DNA from: Leptoclinus maculatus
Lineage: Eukaryota; Chordata; Actinopteri; Perciformes; Stichaeidae
Reading direction: 5' to 3'
Assembly: GCA_032191485.1 (NCBI GenBank)
Contig: JAVDOI010000004.1
Coordinates: 23,717,770-23,781,769, forward strand
Length of the DNA: 64,000 nt
Within the stretch, counting starts at the first letter, position 1. Each line of letters opens with the position of its first letter. The notes beneath the pieces were generated by a model that worked only from the letters and a program-made list of their open reading frames with translations, was not told the origin of the DNA and did not search any database. A program made the translations under genes and the position numbers. Positions 46,001 to 64,000 of this stretch are shown in pieces.

Positions 46001-46842
46001 TCCAACGCTGGAGAGGCTTGCCCTGCAAACAATGACATCATCACACATGATTTCTTAAATGTGTCGCTACTTTTTCCAGATATTTTATTTCATTAAAATG
46101 TAATACAGACATTGTAGCATTTGGACGCAGTAAAAACAGCGAAAACACCTGAAGGAAGTTTGCAAACACAAAGTGGCCGAGCAAGCCGAGTGGAAGAATT
46201 TGATCTGCGAGGAGACCAAACCAGTCAAACACTAGTTGTTGTGATTTTACTCTGCAGAGCAGAGATAATGCAATTACAAGTGAGAAGTCTGAAGAGCTTA
46301 ATAAAGAAACGCACAGCAGTTCTCACTTTAAAAAAAGACTTTGTATTACTCCTGTAACTTGTCTTTTTCTTTAATTGCATGTATTTCTTTTAATCTGAAG
46401 TACTTGTGAAGCAATAAAACGGAGCAATATAACTACAGTGCACTACTTATATACTTGTTTTCACACTGAACTGTCCTGAATCACTTTTTATTGCACAATA
46501 CGCGTTTCAAAAAGAATCATCTCCACTCCTTTGCTATGATAAGTTACCATGGACTTGATTAAATGGTAAAACAGCATGAGGCTGTTTAAAAGTGATACAT
46601 GCTTAAATGCCGACATGCACGATTAATAAGCTCTCTGTGTAACACAGCAGCAGACTCACTTCTCATCCCCCGAGCATTTTAACAGACGATACACAGTGTT
46701 TGTCACTGCAGCTCTGTGTCACAGTGATGGACTCGCTGCTGTCACTGCTCCTCCTCTCTGTCATTGCTGACATACCTCTGCAGCTCTGCCCTGCTGCTCA
46801 GTTGTTTCTGGCACAACAAGAGGAATGTCAGGCCTGTTCTCG

Positions 46843-46880
<38 letters not shown>

Positions 46881-49469
46881 CTTTAAAGCTGCTCCTCCAA
46901 ACCAACACTCGGGGCAACCCTGTGGCATAAACCATACCATACATACCACATGTTCTCTATAGCTGAAACCCTACACTACTGATACTACTAGCTGCACTGT
47001 ACTACGGCTGCATTACTTACAGGACTATTGGACACAGGCTCAGGGGCCCAAAGTGTCAGGGCCCCCCCCTGGTCTTCACCTGCAAAATGTCACTTAGAGA
47101 GACACGAACCAACCAGGAAGAGACTCATAAATGACTACAAAGACACATAAATGACTGCAAAGAGAGAAAATCGACCACATAGAAACACAGAACAACTACA
47201 AAGAGACGCAAAAGATTAAAAACAGACAAAAACAACTACAAAAAGACCCAATATGACGACAAAGAGAAAAGAAACTACAAAGAGAAAAGACGCAAAAATG
47301 ACTGCAACGAGACAAAGTTACAAAGTTTACAAAGACACGAAAACAAGTAGAAAAGACAGCTGCAAAAAGACACTCACGACTAAACAAAGAGGCTAAACAA
47401 TTATACATATATGTGTCTTACTCCTGTGTACCGGAGGTGGTGGCATACACAGCAGGCACCTGGTGATGAGGTCTGCTGCTGTGTACTTCAAGTTTCAGGT
47501 AGAACAGTAAAGGAAAATCCCAAGTCCGCAAGAAAACAGGGAGCGGAAGAAGGACTCTGCAGTGATTAGTCCAGACTTACTGTGGTCAAAGCCGTTCACT
47601 GGTTTCGATAGGAGGGCGTTCCCCCCGTAGTCAATGGCCGGGAGATCGAGGAGACTCGGGGGAAGCTCCTCGGGAGGTGGAGCGATGGAGTAGGACGTTG
47701 AGGGGTTTGTCTGCGGGCTGAAACCAGATGAATGCATTAAAAGATGTCAAACAATAGTCAACTGTATTTCTGCACTGATCAAGTGTTTACTTGGTCTTCC
47801 TGCGGGCCTTCTCCAAAGCATTGAAGATCCTCTGGTCACACGGTGAAGTCTTTTTCCCCGGGTTCATGTCCACCCTGGAGAGGGCAGCGAGGGCCGAGAT
47901 GGGAAGCTCCGCTTTGGGAGTCGGCGGAATGGACGCAGGAGGGTCCGCAATTGCTGGAGGAGGAGGAGGAGGAAGAGGACGAAGAGGACGAGGAGGCGCC
48001 TCCACCTCAGCTATGTTCACAGCCTCTACACCGGCTTCTTCGGCTACAAGCTCATCAAGTTCAGGAGGTGATGGAGAGGGAGTGGAGGCCATCGGAGAGG
48101 GAGCAGAGACGGCACGACCTGGTGGAGGGGTCGGGGCAGCGCTGGGCGGATGGGGGGCGATTTCGTTCTGGCTGGCAGGCCTGGAAACGGGCAGGGGGGG
48201 TGTTTCTAACTCAAGTGGGGTTTCACTCTCTGGGGTTGGAGTTTCAGGAGCCGGGGTGTCCGGTATGAAAGCAGGAGGTGGGGTGAAGTCGAGAGAGGCG
48301 GGGAATATTTCCACCGCAGCACTAGAGTCGGGTAAGGTGGGGATGTTTGGAAGAAGGGCCTTTGGTACAGCATATACTGGCTCTGCCGATGCATTGCCGA
48401 AGTCAGAAGGTGCTGGGATTAGAGGAGCTGGTCCAGGACCGTCTAAGCTCGGGGTGTCCAGGATGAGCTCTGCTGGGACCTCAGCGGAATTTCTCTTGGG
48501 TGACTTCTTGAAGCCCAGGAAGCCCTTCTTCTTCGACAATGTGCCTTTAATTGGCGGCGGAGGTGCTTCGGCCGGCACCAGCTCCGCGGTGCTCTCCTTA
48601 GTCGCTACAGAGAGCAGCGGGAGCAACGGGAGCTTCTTCTCTTTACCGCTCTTCTGCTTCTGATCCGCCGAACCCTCGTCCGGCTTCTCGTTGCTCGCCT
48701 TCGTCTTGTCTTTGCCCTTTTTCGGCTTCCCCTCGCTCTTGTCCCTCCCCTTGGAGTTGATCTGGATGAGGGGCTTTTTGCTCTCCTTCTTGTCGTCCTT
48801 GAAGATCACTCTGGGCGCGTTCCCCGACCTCCCCTCCAGGCTGATGGAGGAGAGCAGGGAGGGGCGCGCCCCTGCAGGGAGGGATAAGTGAGTGGGGCTC
48901 TGGGGAGGGATGACCCTCGGTTTCTCTGGGACAGCGGGTTTGATCATGGGCTGCTTCATGAGGTGTTGCTCCTCCTGGAACTTGGCCCTCAGGGCCTTAA
49001 AGTCCAACGTGTCCTCCTGGTGAGAGGACAACACAACACACAGTGTTACTGTCAGGAAAATGAACAAATGATCACCTGATAGTGTCGGACAAAACACCTG
49101 CTGTAAAAGACATGAAGAACTAAATCATGGACAAGTTTCACAGCAGAATGGTGGTTTGTTTTTAAATCATTTGCATATGAATCAGTGTTTCTGCTTCGAG
49201 AGAAAGACAGACTTGACAGACCTGATTTGTAGTGAATCAGTAAAGTTTCAACACACATTTATTTTGTATATTAAATCCTGAACAATCAGTCTATTCTCTA
49301 TACAGACACTATAACTCAGCTTATTTAAGATTTAGATGATGTCATTTTCACAAGAAGCAGATTTAACGCGAAATAAAACACCATAATTAAACATAGTTTT
49401 GTTATAAAGTAATAACTCACTTTGCGGAAGGATTAGAGTTAATTAAAAATGGCAACAAACCTGATCCAT
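38965..49469 (-). CDS. fyb2: fyb2: FYB/ADAP-family adaptor protein 2, complete
   Basis: Cytosolic immune-type adaptor related to FYB1/ADAP; FYB2 is known to link T-cell receptor signalling to integrin activation. I joined 21 minus-strand exons in phase to 3006 nt (1001 residues plus stop). The order is: start MDQ, then EDTLDFKALRAKFQEEQ (the FKALRAKFQ signature of FYB2); a long Pro/Lys-rich region; ALEKARRKTN; acidic stretches with tyrosines (DVYSHSEW, PEIYGNGM, SVYEAM); a Lys/Glu coiled coil; and a helical SH3 domain (KVTVTNKGRKNDLPVNSGD ... NCPKGKWLARD ... YGYIAVDHVELDIKE) at about residues 740-815. The tail contains TDDSEEWTGDDEEP and ends YADFTFE. The human protein is shorter (728 residues) with one such SH3. 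Position between PRKAA2 and DAB1 matches human FYB2. Boundaries of the microexons are the least certain part. Confidence 0.9.
39322..39355 (-). CDS. fyb2: fyb2 coding exon 20 (microexon B, copy 2)
   Basis: 34 nt reading PVLVREEEVH in phase. The acceptor is TCTCAG and the donor GTGAGT. Homologous to exon 18. Confidence 0.68.
39582..39601 (-). CDS. fyb2: fyb2 coding exon 19 (microexon A, copy 2)
   Basis: 20 nt reading DTEPET in phase. It differs from exon 17 at one base (GAC for GGC). Confidence 0.68.
39702..39735 (-). CDS. fyb2: fyb2 coding exon 18 (microexon B, copy 1)
   Basis: 34 nt reading PVLVDVEEVP in phase, between TTTTCAG and GTGAGT. Paralogous to exon 20. Confidence 0.68.
39931..39950 (-). 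CDS. fyb2: fyb2 coding exon 17 (microexon A, copy 1)
   Basis: 20 nt reading GTEPET in phase, between TTTACAG and GTAAGC. It is nearly identical to exon 19. Confidence 0.68.
40051..40122 (-). CDS. fyb2: fyb2 coding exon 16
   Basis: 72 nt reading (Q)GRHEALQKLATFFHSPKPE and KPAA. The acceptor is TTAACAG and the donor GTAGGC. Confidence 0.78.
40209..40278 (-). CDS. fyb2: fyb2 coding exon 15
   Basis: 70 nt reading NKDLSVNHVHSQSDISADRT and NV. The acceptor is GTCTCAG and the donor GTGAGT. Confidence 0.75.
40951..41074 (-). other. unassigned exon-like open frame with a hydrophobic segment
   Basis: Lies inside a 116-codon minus-strand open frame (40857-41207). The stretch has an acceptor (CCACAACAG), a donor (CAG|GTTAGT) and reads DPYCSGNYHRGGFLALCWVF, then LWLAVTTVQYAAMKLYR, a likely single membrane segment. 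Inserting it between fyb2 exons 14 and 15 would break phase. It could be a relic or lone exon of another membrane-protein gene, or chance. I do not recognise the family. Confidence 0.25.
41250..41535 (+). mobile_element. possible solo LTR of a retroelement
   Basis: Has the compact layout of an LTR: TATAAATA at 41391-41398 followed about 90 bases later by AATAAA near 41480, and an end in CCAACA near 41535. No flanking internal region, primer-binding site or second LTR was recognised, and the left border is uncertain. Confidence 0.3.
42073..42107 (-). CDS. fyb2: fyb2 coding exon 14 (microexon)
   Basis: 35 nt reading EHNRTLSMPDM in phase. The acceptor is TCTGCAG and the donor GTAAGA. Confidence 0.78.
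42247..42331 (-). CDS. fyb2: fyb2 coding exon 13
   Basis: 85 nt reading TDDSEEWTGDDEEPLSPAPQ and PEYPTVS. The DDSEEW motif recalls the corresponding part of mammalian FYB2. The donor is GTAAGT. Confidence 0.87.
42415..42443 (-). CDS. fyb2: fyb2 coding exon 12 (microexon)
   Basis: 29 nt reading ASNHYPAES in phase, between a TTTCTCAG acceptor and a GTAAGT donor. Confidence 0.82.
42717..42849 (-). CDS. fyb2: fyb2 coding exon 11 (helical SH3, end)
   Basis: 133 nt: GYIAVDHVELDIKEMMELGK, then KAGITRKSGNNTVIEEEVPS and TES. It completes the SH3 fold. The donor is GTACGA. Confidence 0.93.
43010..43169 (-). CDS. fyb2: fyb2 coding exon 10 (helical SH3, first part)
   Basis: 160 nt: ITGQEDAMYQAKVTVTNKGR, KNDLPVNSGDIVSIIRTTNC, PKGKWLARDSSNN. 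This matches the FYB2 helical SH3 core. The donor is GTGAGT, splitting the Tyr codon of YGYI. Confidence 0.95.
43170..44434 (-). other. fyb2: fyb2 intron 9
   Basis: Contains the MITE at 43375-43858; no exon seen. The region 43859-44434 is non-repetitive except for C-rich sequence near 44364-44389. Confidence 0.6.
43375..43858. mobile_element. MITE-like element in fyb2 intron 9
   Basis: Terminal inverted repeats: left TTAAAGCTAGAGTATGTCA, reverse complement of the right end TTAAAGCTTGAGTCGGTAA. About 484 bp with no coding capacity, typical of a teleost MITE. Confidence 0.65.
44435..44612 (-). CDS. fyb2: fyb2 coding exon 9 (Lys/Glu coiled coil)
   Basis: 178 nt: NDKKAAGAGAEGPDEKELKK, then a charged Lys/Glu helix ending KENEMKKKFK, the family hallmark directly before the helical SH3 domain. 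The donor is GTGAGT. Confidence 0.93.
44785..44819 (-). CDS. fyb2: fyb2 coding exon 8 (microexon)
   Basis: 35 nt reading NEEKSKLSRFS(K). The acceptor is TTTACAG and the donor GTAAGG. Confidence 0.82.
44931..44959 (-). CDS. fyb2: fyb2 coding exon 7 (microexon)
   Basis: 29 nt reading (N)PYGEAQKEI in phase with both neighbours. The acceptor is AAACAG and the donor GTAAGT. Confidence 0.8.
45245..45375 (-). CDS. fyb2: fyb2 coding exon 6
   Basis: 131 nt: LEDDVGNGAHESPESVYEAM, then a basic stretch PASAAKKKGKSDGLKKRKGL. The donor is GTGAGG. Confidence 0.88.
45468..45741 (-). CDS. fyb2: fyb2 coding exon 5 (acidic, tyrosine sites)
   Basis: 274 nt: IPAPPEFSETDTADVPEFDD, then VASDVYSHSEW, LPEIYGNGMTPPG and SFQISEESPSPAG. 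The tyrosines in acidic context are candidate SH2-binding sites by analogy with FYB1. The donor is GTAAGA. Confidence 0.9.
45825..46022 (-). CDS. fyb2: fyb2 coding exon 4
   Basis: 198 nt after TTTGCAG: QASPALEGITEEGPDIPELL, then a Pro-rich stretch ending FLPPPPVLDS. The donor is GTGAGG. Confidence 0.88.
46023..47580 (-). other. fyb2: fyb2 intron 3
   Basis: No exon seen. It holds a GT tract (46852-46877) and the minisatellite at 47080-47400. Confidence 0.6.
47080..47400 (+). repeat. decayed minisatellite of ACAAAGAGAC-type units in fyb2 intron 3
   Basis: CAAAATGTCACTTAGAGAGA followed by many ATGACTACAAAGAGAC-like units, matching the array at 22 kb. Confidence 0.62.
47581..47717 (-). CDS. fyb2: fyb2 coding exon 3
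   Basis: 137 nt. It reads PQTNPSTSYSIAPPPEELPP, then SLLDLPAIDYGGNALLSKPV and NGFDH. The acceptor after GGTTTCAG is chosen over the CAG seven bases later because only it keeps phase with exon 2 (AA|C). The donor is GTAAGT. Confidence 0.85.
47791..49016 (-). CDS. fyb2: fyb2 coding exon 2 (large proline-rich exon)
   Basis: 1226 nt, residues 4-411, after acceptor CTCACCAG. It opens EDTLDFKALRAKFQ, passes through Lys-rich and Pro-rich low-complexity sequence with several polyproline runs, and ends NALEKARRKT. A 290-residue frame on the opposite strand is an antisense shadow of its GC-rich codons. The donor is GTAAAC. Confidence 0.93.
49461..49469 (-). CDS. fyb2: fyb2 coding exon 1 (Met-Asp-Gln)
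   Basis: Nine coding nucleotides (ATGGATCAG) followed by donor GTTTGT. Chosen because exon 2 opens right after its acceptor with GAG GAC ACG in phase and has no good start of its own. 5' UTR and promoter lie above 49470. Confidence 0.75.
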
Positions 49470-51640
49470 TGCGTGTTTAATTATCCACCGAAACGACACA
49501 AATCTTCTCAGCAGCTTCTCATTATGTCGTCCTTTAACAGATCACTTTCTATCGACCAACTCGAGTCGCTCGAGACAGCTTCAGCGGCCCACGCGCACAG
49601 GTGATAGCTGCAGGAATGAGGTCGGGTAGGAATACTCGTCTCTTATAAGAAAAAACAGTCTCGTCAAACGGGTCGAGCGCTTAACAAACCGACTCTCAAC
49701 AGACTAATCCCTCAGGAATGTGGCTCGGCTTGTACTAAATGTGAGTCACCGTCAGGAGGACTCGGAGATGGACTTGTTTATTTTCTTATGAAACTGTTGA
49801 ATCTCCACTGTTATCAACGTTTAAATAAAGATATGTGTGTGTGTGTGTGTGTGTGTTGAGAAGGTGATACGTCATGAGATGCACGGTGTGTGTGTGTGTG
49901 TGTGTGTGTCTGAATGCTGGAGGAAGAACGTAGAAGGGAAAAAGGAAAACAAAAGAGTAAGGTCAACATTCCAGGTTGGTCACAAAGAATACAAAAGTAT
50001 TTAAGAAGGTATTTGTAATATGGCATGAATACATAGTGGCATGAATACAGTTACTGTGTCAGAGACTTGATCAGGCCTTCTGATTATTAAATGCTGCCGT
50101 CTCGGGCCAGGACTCCCTCAAGGAAGAAGATATTTTAAACGTCAAAGGGACTGTACTTGTAAAATAAAGGTTAAATAAACTGGAAACAATCTGCATGAGT
50201 GGAAACAACCAAAGGTAACCCTTCAAGTTTCATCGACCAATGTTTCTCTTAGACCAGACCAAGTGGGATTATGTTTAAAGTGTCACATAAAAGCACAAAT
50301 AACAGACTTAAAAACTAAACAGCAGAAAGTTTAAAACAACGTAAGAAAGTCCACATAAAAGAGAAAAGTAATTTATTTTTTATTTTTATTTATAAAATAA
50401 TCACATCACATCACGCACCAAAGACTTCCAGGTTCAAGGTTTTGTCTGCTTCAGTTTTGAGACATTAATCTGGCACCAACATAATAAAATGTGGGGGTGA
50501 ACTTAATCTCTTTTGTGGGACTAACTGTATTGAAAAAAATAAATAAAAAACCTGCAACAAACCGGGACAGAAGAAATAGTCCCAGAGAAAAACTGCTGAC
50601 AGTGACGTTTGTGGATTATTCAGGAACTGGGACGGTGTCTTTGGGAAAGACAAGCGGCTGTCAAATGTTTTCAACGCTGTGAAGTTTATAACTGGAACTA
50701 ACTTTGGCCCTGACATCTTTCTTGTACATATTAATATGTATGTAAATATATATGACAAATGCATATATTTTTTATTTTGACACTCACACAAACATCCATT
50801 AACCCTCAACACGCTACATAAATACTCAACACAAATGAAAAGCCTTATTTTGTATCATCATTTTGAATACAATGCTGACGGTGCATTTGTTTTTTTAAGC
50901 TTTGCAGATGATGTAACTGTAACAAAGATAAATGTGTTTGTGAAATGGAGATGAGGAGTAGTGGTAAAAGTGGTAAAAGTCTCTGGCACGGATTGAATTT
51001 TTGTCGCTGGAACGAAACTGCAAGAAATGGACTCATAGATGCGATATGCTTCCTGTAGAGTAGGTGATGGCAGCGGGCAACCTCAGAAGCAACTATGAAC
51101 GGTTGAAGCAGGAACAACAAACTGATGCTGAAAAAGGACAAATCGGTGCATAAAAATCACCAGAATGCAGGAAATGAAATGTTTCTTGGAGAGGACTCTC
51201 AGATTAATATGTGTCCCCTGTTGTGATGTCAGCGGTTAAGCTGTTAACCAATGAGAACATTTTTCACAGGTTACACATGTCGGTCCATGAGTTAATTAAA
51301 CAAATGTTAAGACTTAAACAATTGAGCTGTTTAGACGTGCAGCAGGCAAGAAAACAGACAAATAAGTATTGAAAACGTTCGAAAGCTCATTCAGTCAGCG
51401 TAAAAGGAAAGCGCCTATTTTCTTTGTTATTAATGATTCAGTTAGTTAACGGTTAACGGGTGTCGGGTTATCGAAAGTAAAATAAACTCAAAGTCCCTCG
51501 TCAAATGTTGAGAAAACTGAGAAAATTAATGAGAAAATGTTTTTTTTTGTGTGAACTGACCCTTTAAAACCTCTGCCAGGCACACACCATTAGACACACA
51601 CACACACACACACAGATTACAACATTAACAGACACATCAG
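49470..51640. other. fyb2 5' region and fyb2-dab1 intergenic spacer
   Basis: The fyb2 5' UTR and promoter should lie just above 49470. There are GT tracts at 49834-49856 and 49887-49909 and a LINE-tail fragment near 50100. No C8A or C8B exon, nor any other gene, was recognised. Confidence 0.55.
50080..50180 (+). mobile_element. LINE 3'-tail-like fragment
   Basis: TCTCGGGCCAGGACTCCCTC ... GGGACTGTACTTGTAAAATAAAGGTTAAATAAA resembles the 3' end of common fish non-LTR retrotransposons. Confidence 0.5.
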
Positions 51641-52847
51641 TCATTTGGGATGTGTTTATTTGTAACAGTAATACATGGTGGAATACGCAAAACCAAGAGA
51701 GAACCAAAAAATCATCTAAAAACCCCACTGTAGAATGTCATATTCATAAAGATAAAAATAATGTGTCAATTTACATTAAGAAACTGTTAGCTGAGGTAAA
51801 GTTAAAACAGGTCTAGAAATGTTACGTTAACAGCCACCGTTCCCCTTTTCAAGTCAACGTCTTTGCTCAACTTCTAGTCGTCAGATTTTTAAGTTAATCA
51901 ACATCATGGTCCAAAAAAATGAAAAAAATAAAGAAAACAAAGAAAAAGCTCTCAAGTTGACATGGGGGGGGGGGGGGGGGGGGGACTCTGGCCATAAAAT
52001 AGGGAGCCACCGGCATCACGGTTGATGTCGTAGCAGAGGTCACCGACCAACAGACAGACGGATGGGCGGAGCATCGCTGTGTCTCAAAGACTACTCTTTG
52101 TGGGGGGGGGGGGGGGAGTGAGACCGCAACGTAGAGACTTGTACGTTTATGGTGCAGAAACAATTTGGGGATGGTGTGAGGCTTTCCGGTAACTCAAGAA
52201 TCTGTTTAGGGACATAATAACGTGAGGGGGGCGGGGCTTAAAAAAGGTGTGCAGCTGGAATCAGGATTAGTAGGCGAGGTTAAGACGACAACATCCGTGC
52301 ACGAAGATTTAATAACAGGGGGGGGGGGGGGCAACAACACAAAGGAAGAAAAGAAAACACATGTTGGTATTGCTTGGGTTAACGTCAAGAGTTTGCATAA
52401 CTGAAGCTTTCCTATTTTATGGCGCAGAAGTCCAGTGGGCAGAATGCTTGTTGTTGTTGTTGTTGTTATAATTATTTACAAAATGAGTTTGGCAAACCAA
52501 CGATCAGATGCCTTAAAGCCTTGTTGACTCTATTTCTCCCATAGAGCTGACCCCAGCGGCTTGATTGACTTATAAAATAAAAATTCAATTTTTCAATTTC
52601 TCCATTTTTTGTTATTTTTTTTTTTGTCGTTTTTTTAAATCGGTATTGTACAAAAGCTATAGAGAATGAACAGTTTCGATCGCAGAATCTGTTTTGACTT
52701 GCAAACACCTCCCTCTCAGGGTCCGTTTTCACGCCGTAATGTCCGGGTCCTCTGGCCTCCGTGTGAGTCCGTCCGTCTGTCCGCGACGAGAGACGTTTTG
52801 GCAAATCACTGCATGTATGTGTGTTTAGAGAGAGAGGGTGACAGATG

Positions 52848-52885
<38 letters not shown>

Positions 52886-53122
52886 TGAGTGTGTGTGAGT
52901 AGCTCCCAGAGAGTCTGTTTCTGCATAGTGATCCAGCAGACACTCACAAGAAATTTGGGGAGACAACGCCCGAGGCCGACCGGAAAAAACCCAATCAGAA
53001 TCCCAGTACCCGGCCATCCCTGATAGGCTCGTTTAAAAGAGTCCAGCTCCTCCTGCAGGGGGGGGGGGAGAACCTTCCATCGCTACAGATTCTGGTCCGT
53101 TGATGGTCATTCTAATCCCGTG

Positions 53123-53159
<37 letters not shown>

Positions 53160-53683
53160 GGAGACGGGGAGGCACTGCTCGATTCAGTCCCTCCTTGGCG
53201 GCACAGACGGAGGGAGGGAGGAAAGAGGGAAGAAGAGGGAAGGAGGGAGCAGGTTATGTCCTGTGTAAGGCTGGGTGTGAGGCGCCACAGGGAGGAGGAG
53301 GAGGAGGAGACAGCGCAGTAGAGGGAGAACTGGATCCGTCTCGGTGATTGATATCCCTCCTGCCTGGAGAGAATGGGCTCTCTCCTCTCAGGAGCAGGAG
53401 GAGGAGGAGGAGGAGGAGGAGGAGGAGGAGGAGGAGGAGGAGGAGGAGGAGAACGATGAGGCTCCTCCTGGGAGGTTGTTAGCCGGAGAGGAGGAGGAGG
53501 AGGAGGAGGAGAAGAAGAAGAAGGGCTTGGCCAGGCAGGGAGATGTGCCAAACACACTTTCAAAAAACACTCACACACACACTCTCACTCTCACACAGAC
53601 AGACACACACACACACACACACGCGTAGGTGAGGGTTCTCCTCCTGGTCTCTCGGTGCTGGTCTGGTCTTCCTGTGTGTCTCT
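51641..53683 (-). other. dab1: presumed dab1 3' UTR
   Basis: Follows the dab1 stop on the minus strand. It contains (CTC)n (sense strand), several poly(C) tracts (sense), a GT/CA tract at 52853-52882 and, near 51657-51662, an AATAAA on the minus strand that could be the poly(A) signal. No open frame of interest. Confidence 0.45.
53397..53451 (+). repeat. (GAG)n trinucleotide repeat
   Basis: About 18 units, (CTC)n on the dab1 sense strand, located just after the dab1 stop in the presumed 3' UTR. More GGA units follow at 53490-53522. Confidence 0.95.
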
Positions 53684-63266
<9,583 letters not shown>

Positions 63267-64000
63267 CTGAGAACAAGAGAAACTACCAGTCAGGTACAAC
63301 AACAATAATGTTATATATATAATATATATAATATATATATTTATATATTATCTGGGTCGGTTTTGCATTCCAGTGCAACATGCAGCACACAACGCATGCG
63401 ACACGACACTAGCTTGGTATGTTGGTACATGTGGTACCTACCTGAACACTGTGGCAGCAACACAGAAGAAGAAGAAGAAGAAGAAGAAGGTAACGATGGA
63501 GAGATAATGAGATGAAATGAGTGATTATGATGACATACCTACCAAGAGTTATCACAGTCTTTGTCATCTTCTCCTTTCTATCAGCTGGTATAAAAGCAGA
63601 CCCCCCCCCCCCCCCCCCCCCCACACACACGCATCATTACAGCACCAGTGTGTCCTTTTGGACAAGTCATTACGGTCCCCCTGTCGTACGGAGGATGTGT
63701 GGTTTGCCTCAGAGGGAATCACTATCACAGACAGCAGACGTTTTCTATTTGATCTGAGTTCCTTCTGTTTCCTTTCACAGTCTCCCAATGATCCTCCTCT
63801 TTAGTATCTCCCCCTTTTCTTTTCTCCGTCATTAATAATATCTTTAGGCCCGGTGGCGAGTGAAGTAAAACTCTATTTATAGCCGTAAAAAGGAATTTAA
63901 GCCTTGAATACATGGTCAGAGATTTGCATAAATCATGGAGGCGGATAATTTCTTTTGAGATAATGAATGTTCTTAGAATATCTTCCCCCCTCGTAGGTCA
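63267..64000 (-). other. dab1: dab1 intron, continuing past the right edge
   Basis: AT-rich run (63312-63350), GAA repeat (63466-63488) and poly(C) (63601-63622). No convincing exon. Confidence 0.55.
63601..63622 (+). repeat. poly(C) 22-mer
   Basis: In a dab1 intron; followed by a short CA run. Confidence 0.93.

Noticed and set aside
47791..48663. 290-residue open frame on the plus strand
   Set aside because: It is exactly antisense to the large fyb2 proline-rich exon. Its Gly/Ala/Ser-rich content mirrors Pro-rich codons, and the minus strand has splice sites and family motifs.
52472..53017. 181-residue minus-strand frame
   Set aside because: Runs through a CA/GT tract with His-Thr repeats; no recognisable domain, in the presumed dab1 3' UTR.
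53033..53578. 181-residue minus-strand frame with long polyproline
   Set aside because: Translation of the CTC/CCT repeat in the presumed dab1 3' UTR; no family motif, and it follows the dab1 stop.
63439..63445. possible 7-nt dab1 microexon (CCACAG|TGTTCAG|GTAGGT)
   Set aside because: Splice-like by sequence, but too short to support; no homology can be judged from two codons.

Overview
The window is nuclear DNA of a ray-finned fish, most likely a percomorph teleost. It holds four multi-exon genes with GT-AG introns, dense CA/GT and poly(G)/poly(C) tracts, and several repeat families I recognise as common in percomorph genomes. No bacterial-style genes, CRISPR array, tRNA or rRNA was seen. 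Most long open frames are chance frames through microsatellites or lie antisense to real exons.

Layout: (1) 1681-21379, minus strand: plpp3 (phospholipid phosphatase 3), with exons 5, 4, 3, two alternative exon 2 copies and exon 1. The last exon lies beyond base 1, and intron 1 is about 15 kb. (2) 24392-32766, plus strand: complete prkaa2 (AMPK catalytic subunit alpha-2). Its ten coding exons sum to 1674 nt, or 557 residues plus stop. (3) 38965-49469, minus strand: fyb2 (SLP-adaptor/FYB family). I assembled 21 in-phase coding exons, 3006 nt, or 1001 residues plus stop. (4) 53684-63266, minus strand: the 3' half of dab1 (reelin-pathway adaptor). Its N-terminal PTB exons lie beyond base 64000.

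The order and orientation plpp3(-) prkaa2(+) fyb2(-) dab1(-) match human 1p32, except that C8A and C8B, which lie between FYB2 and DAB1 in human, are not visible here. plpp3 and prkaa2 are head to head about 3 kb apart. The genes share no pathway; they are a conserved syntenic block.

The most notable points are: a duplicated, mutually exclusive exon 2 in plpp3 whose second copy has a (UG)n 3' splice site and a poly(C) tract after its donor; a one-base excess in plpp3 exon 3 that breaks the frame; loss of the RGD motif known from human PLPP3; an in-frame tandem duplication of a two-microexon block at the fyb2 C-terminus; a prkaa2 donor site embedded in a (GT)31 microsatellite; and a short alternative-looking C-terminal exon of dab1. 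All exon boundaries were read by eye from splice consensus, reading phase and remembered family sequences. No alignment or transcript data were used.
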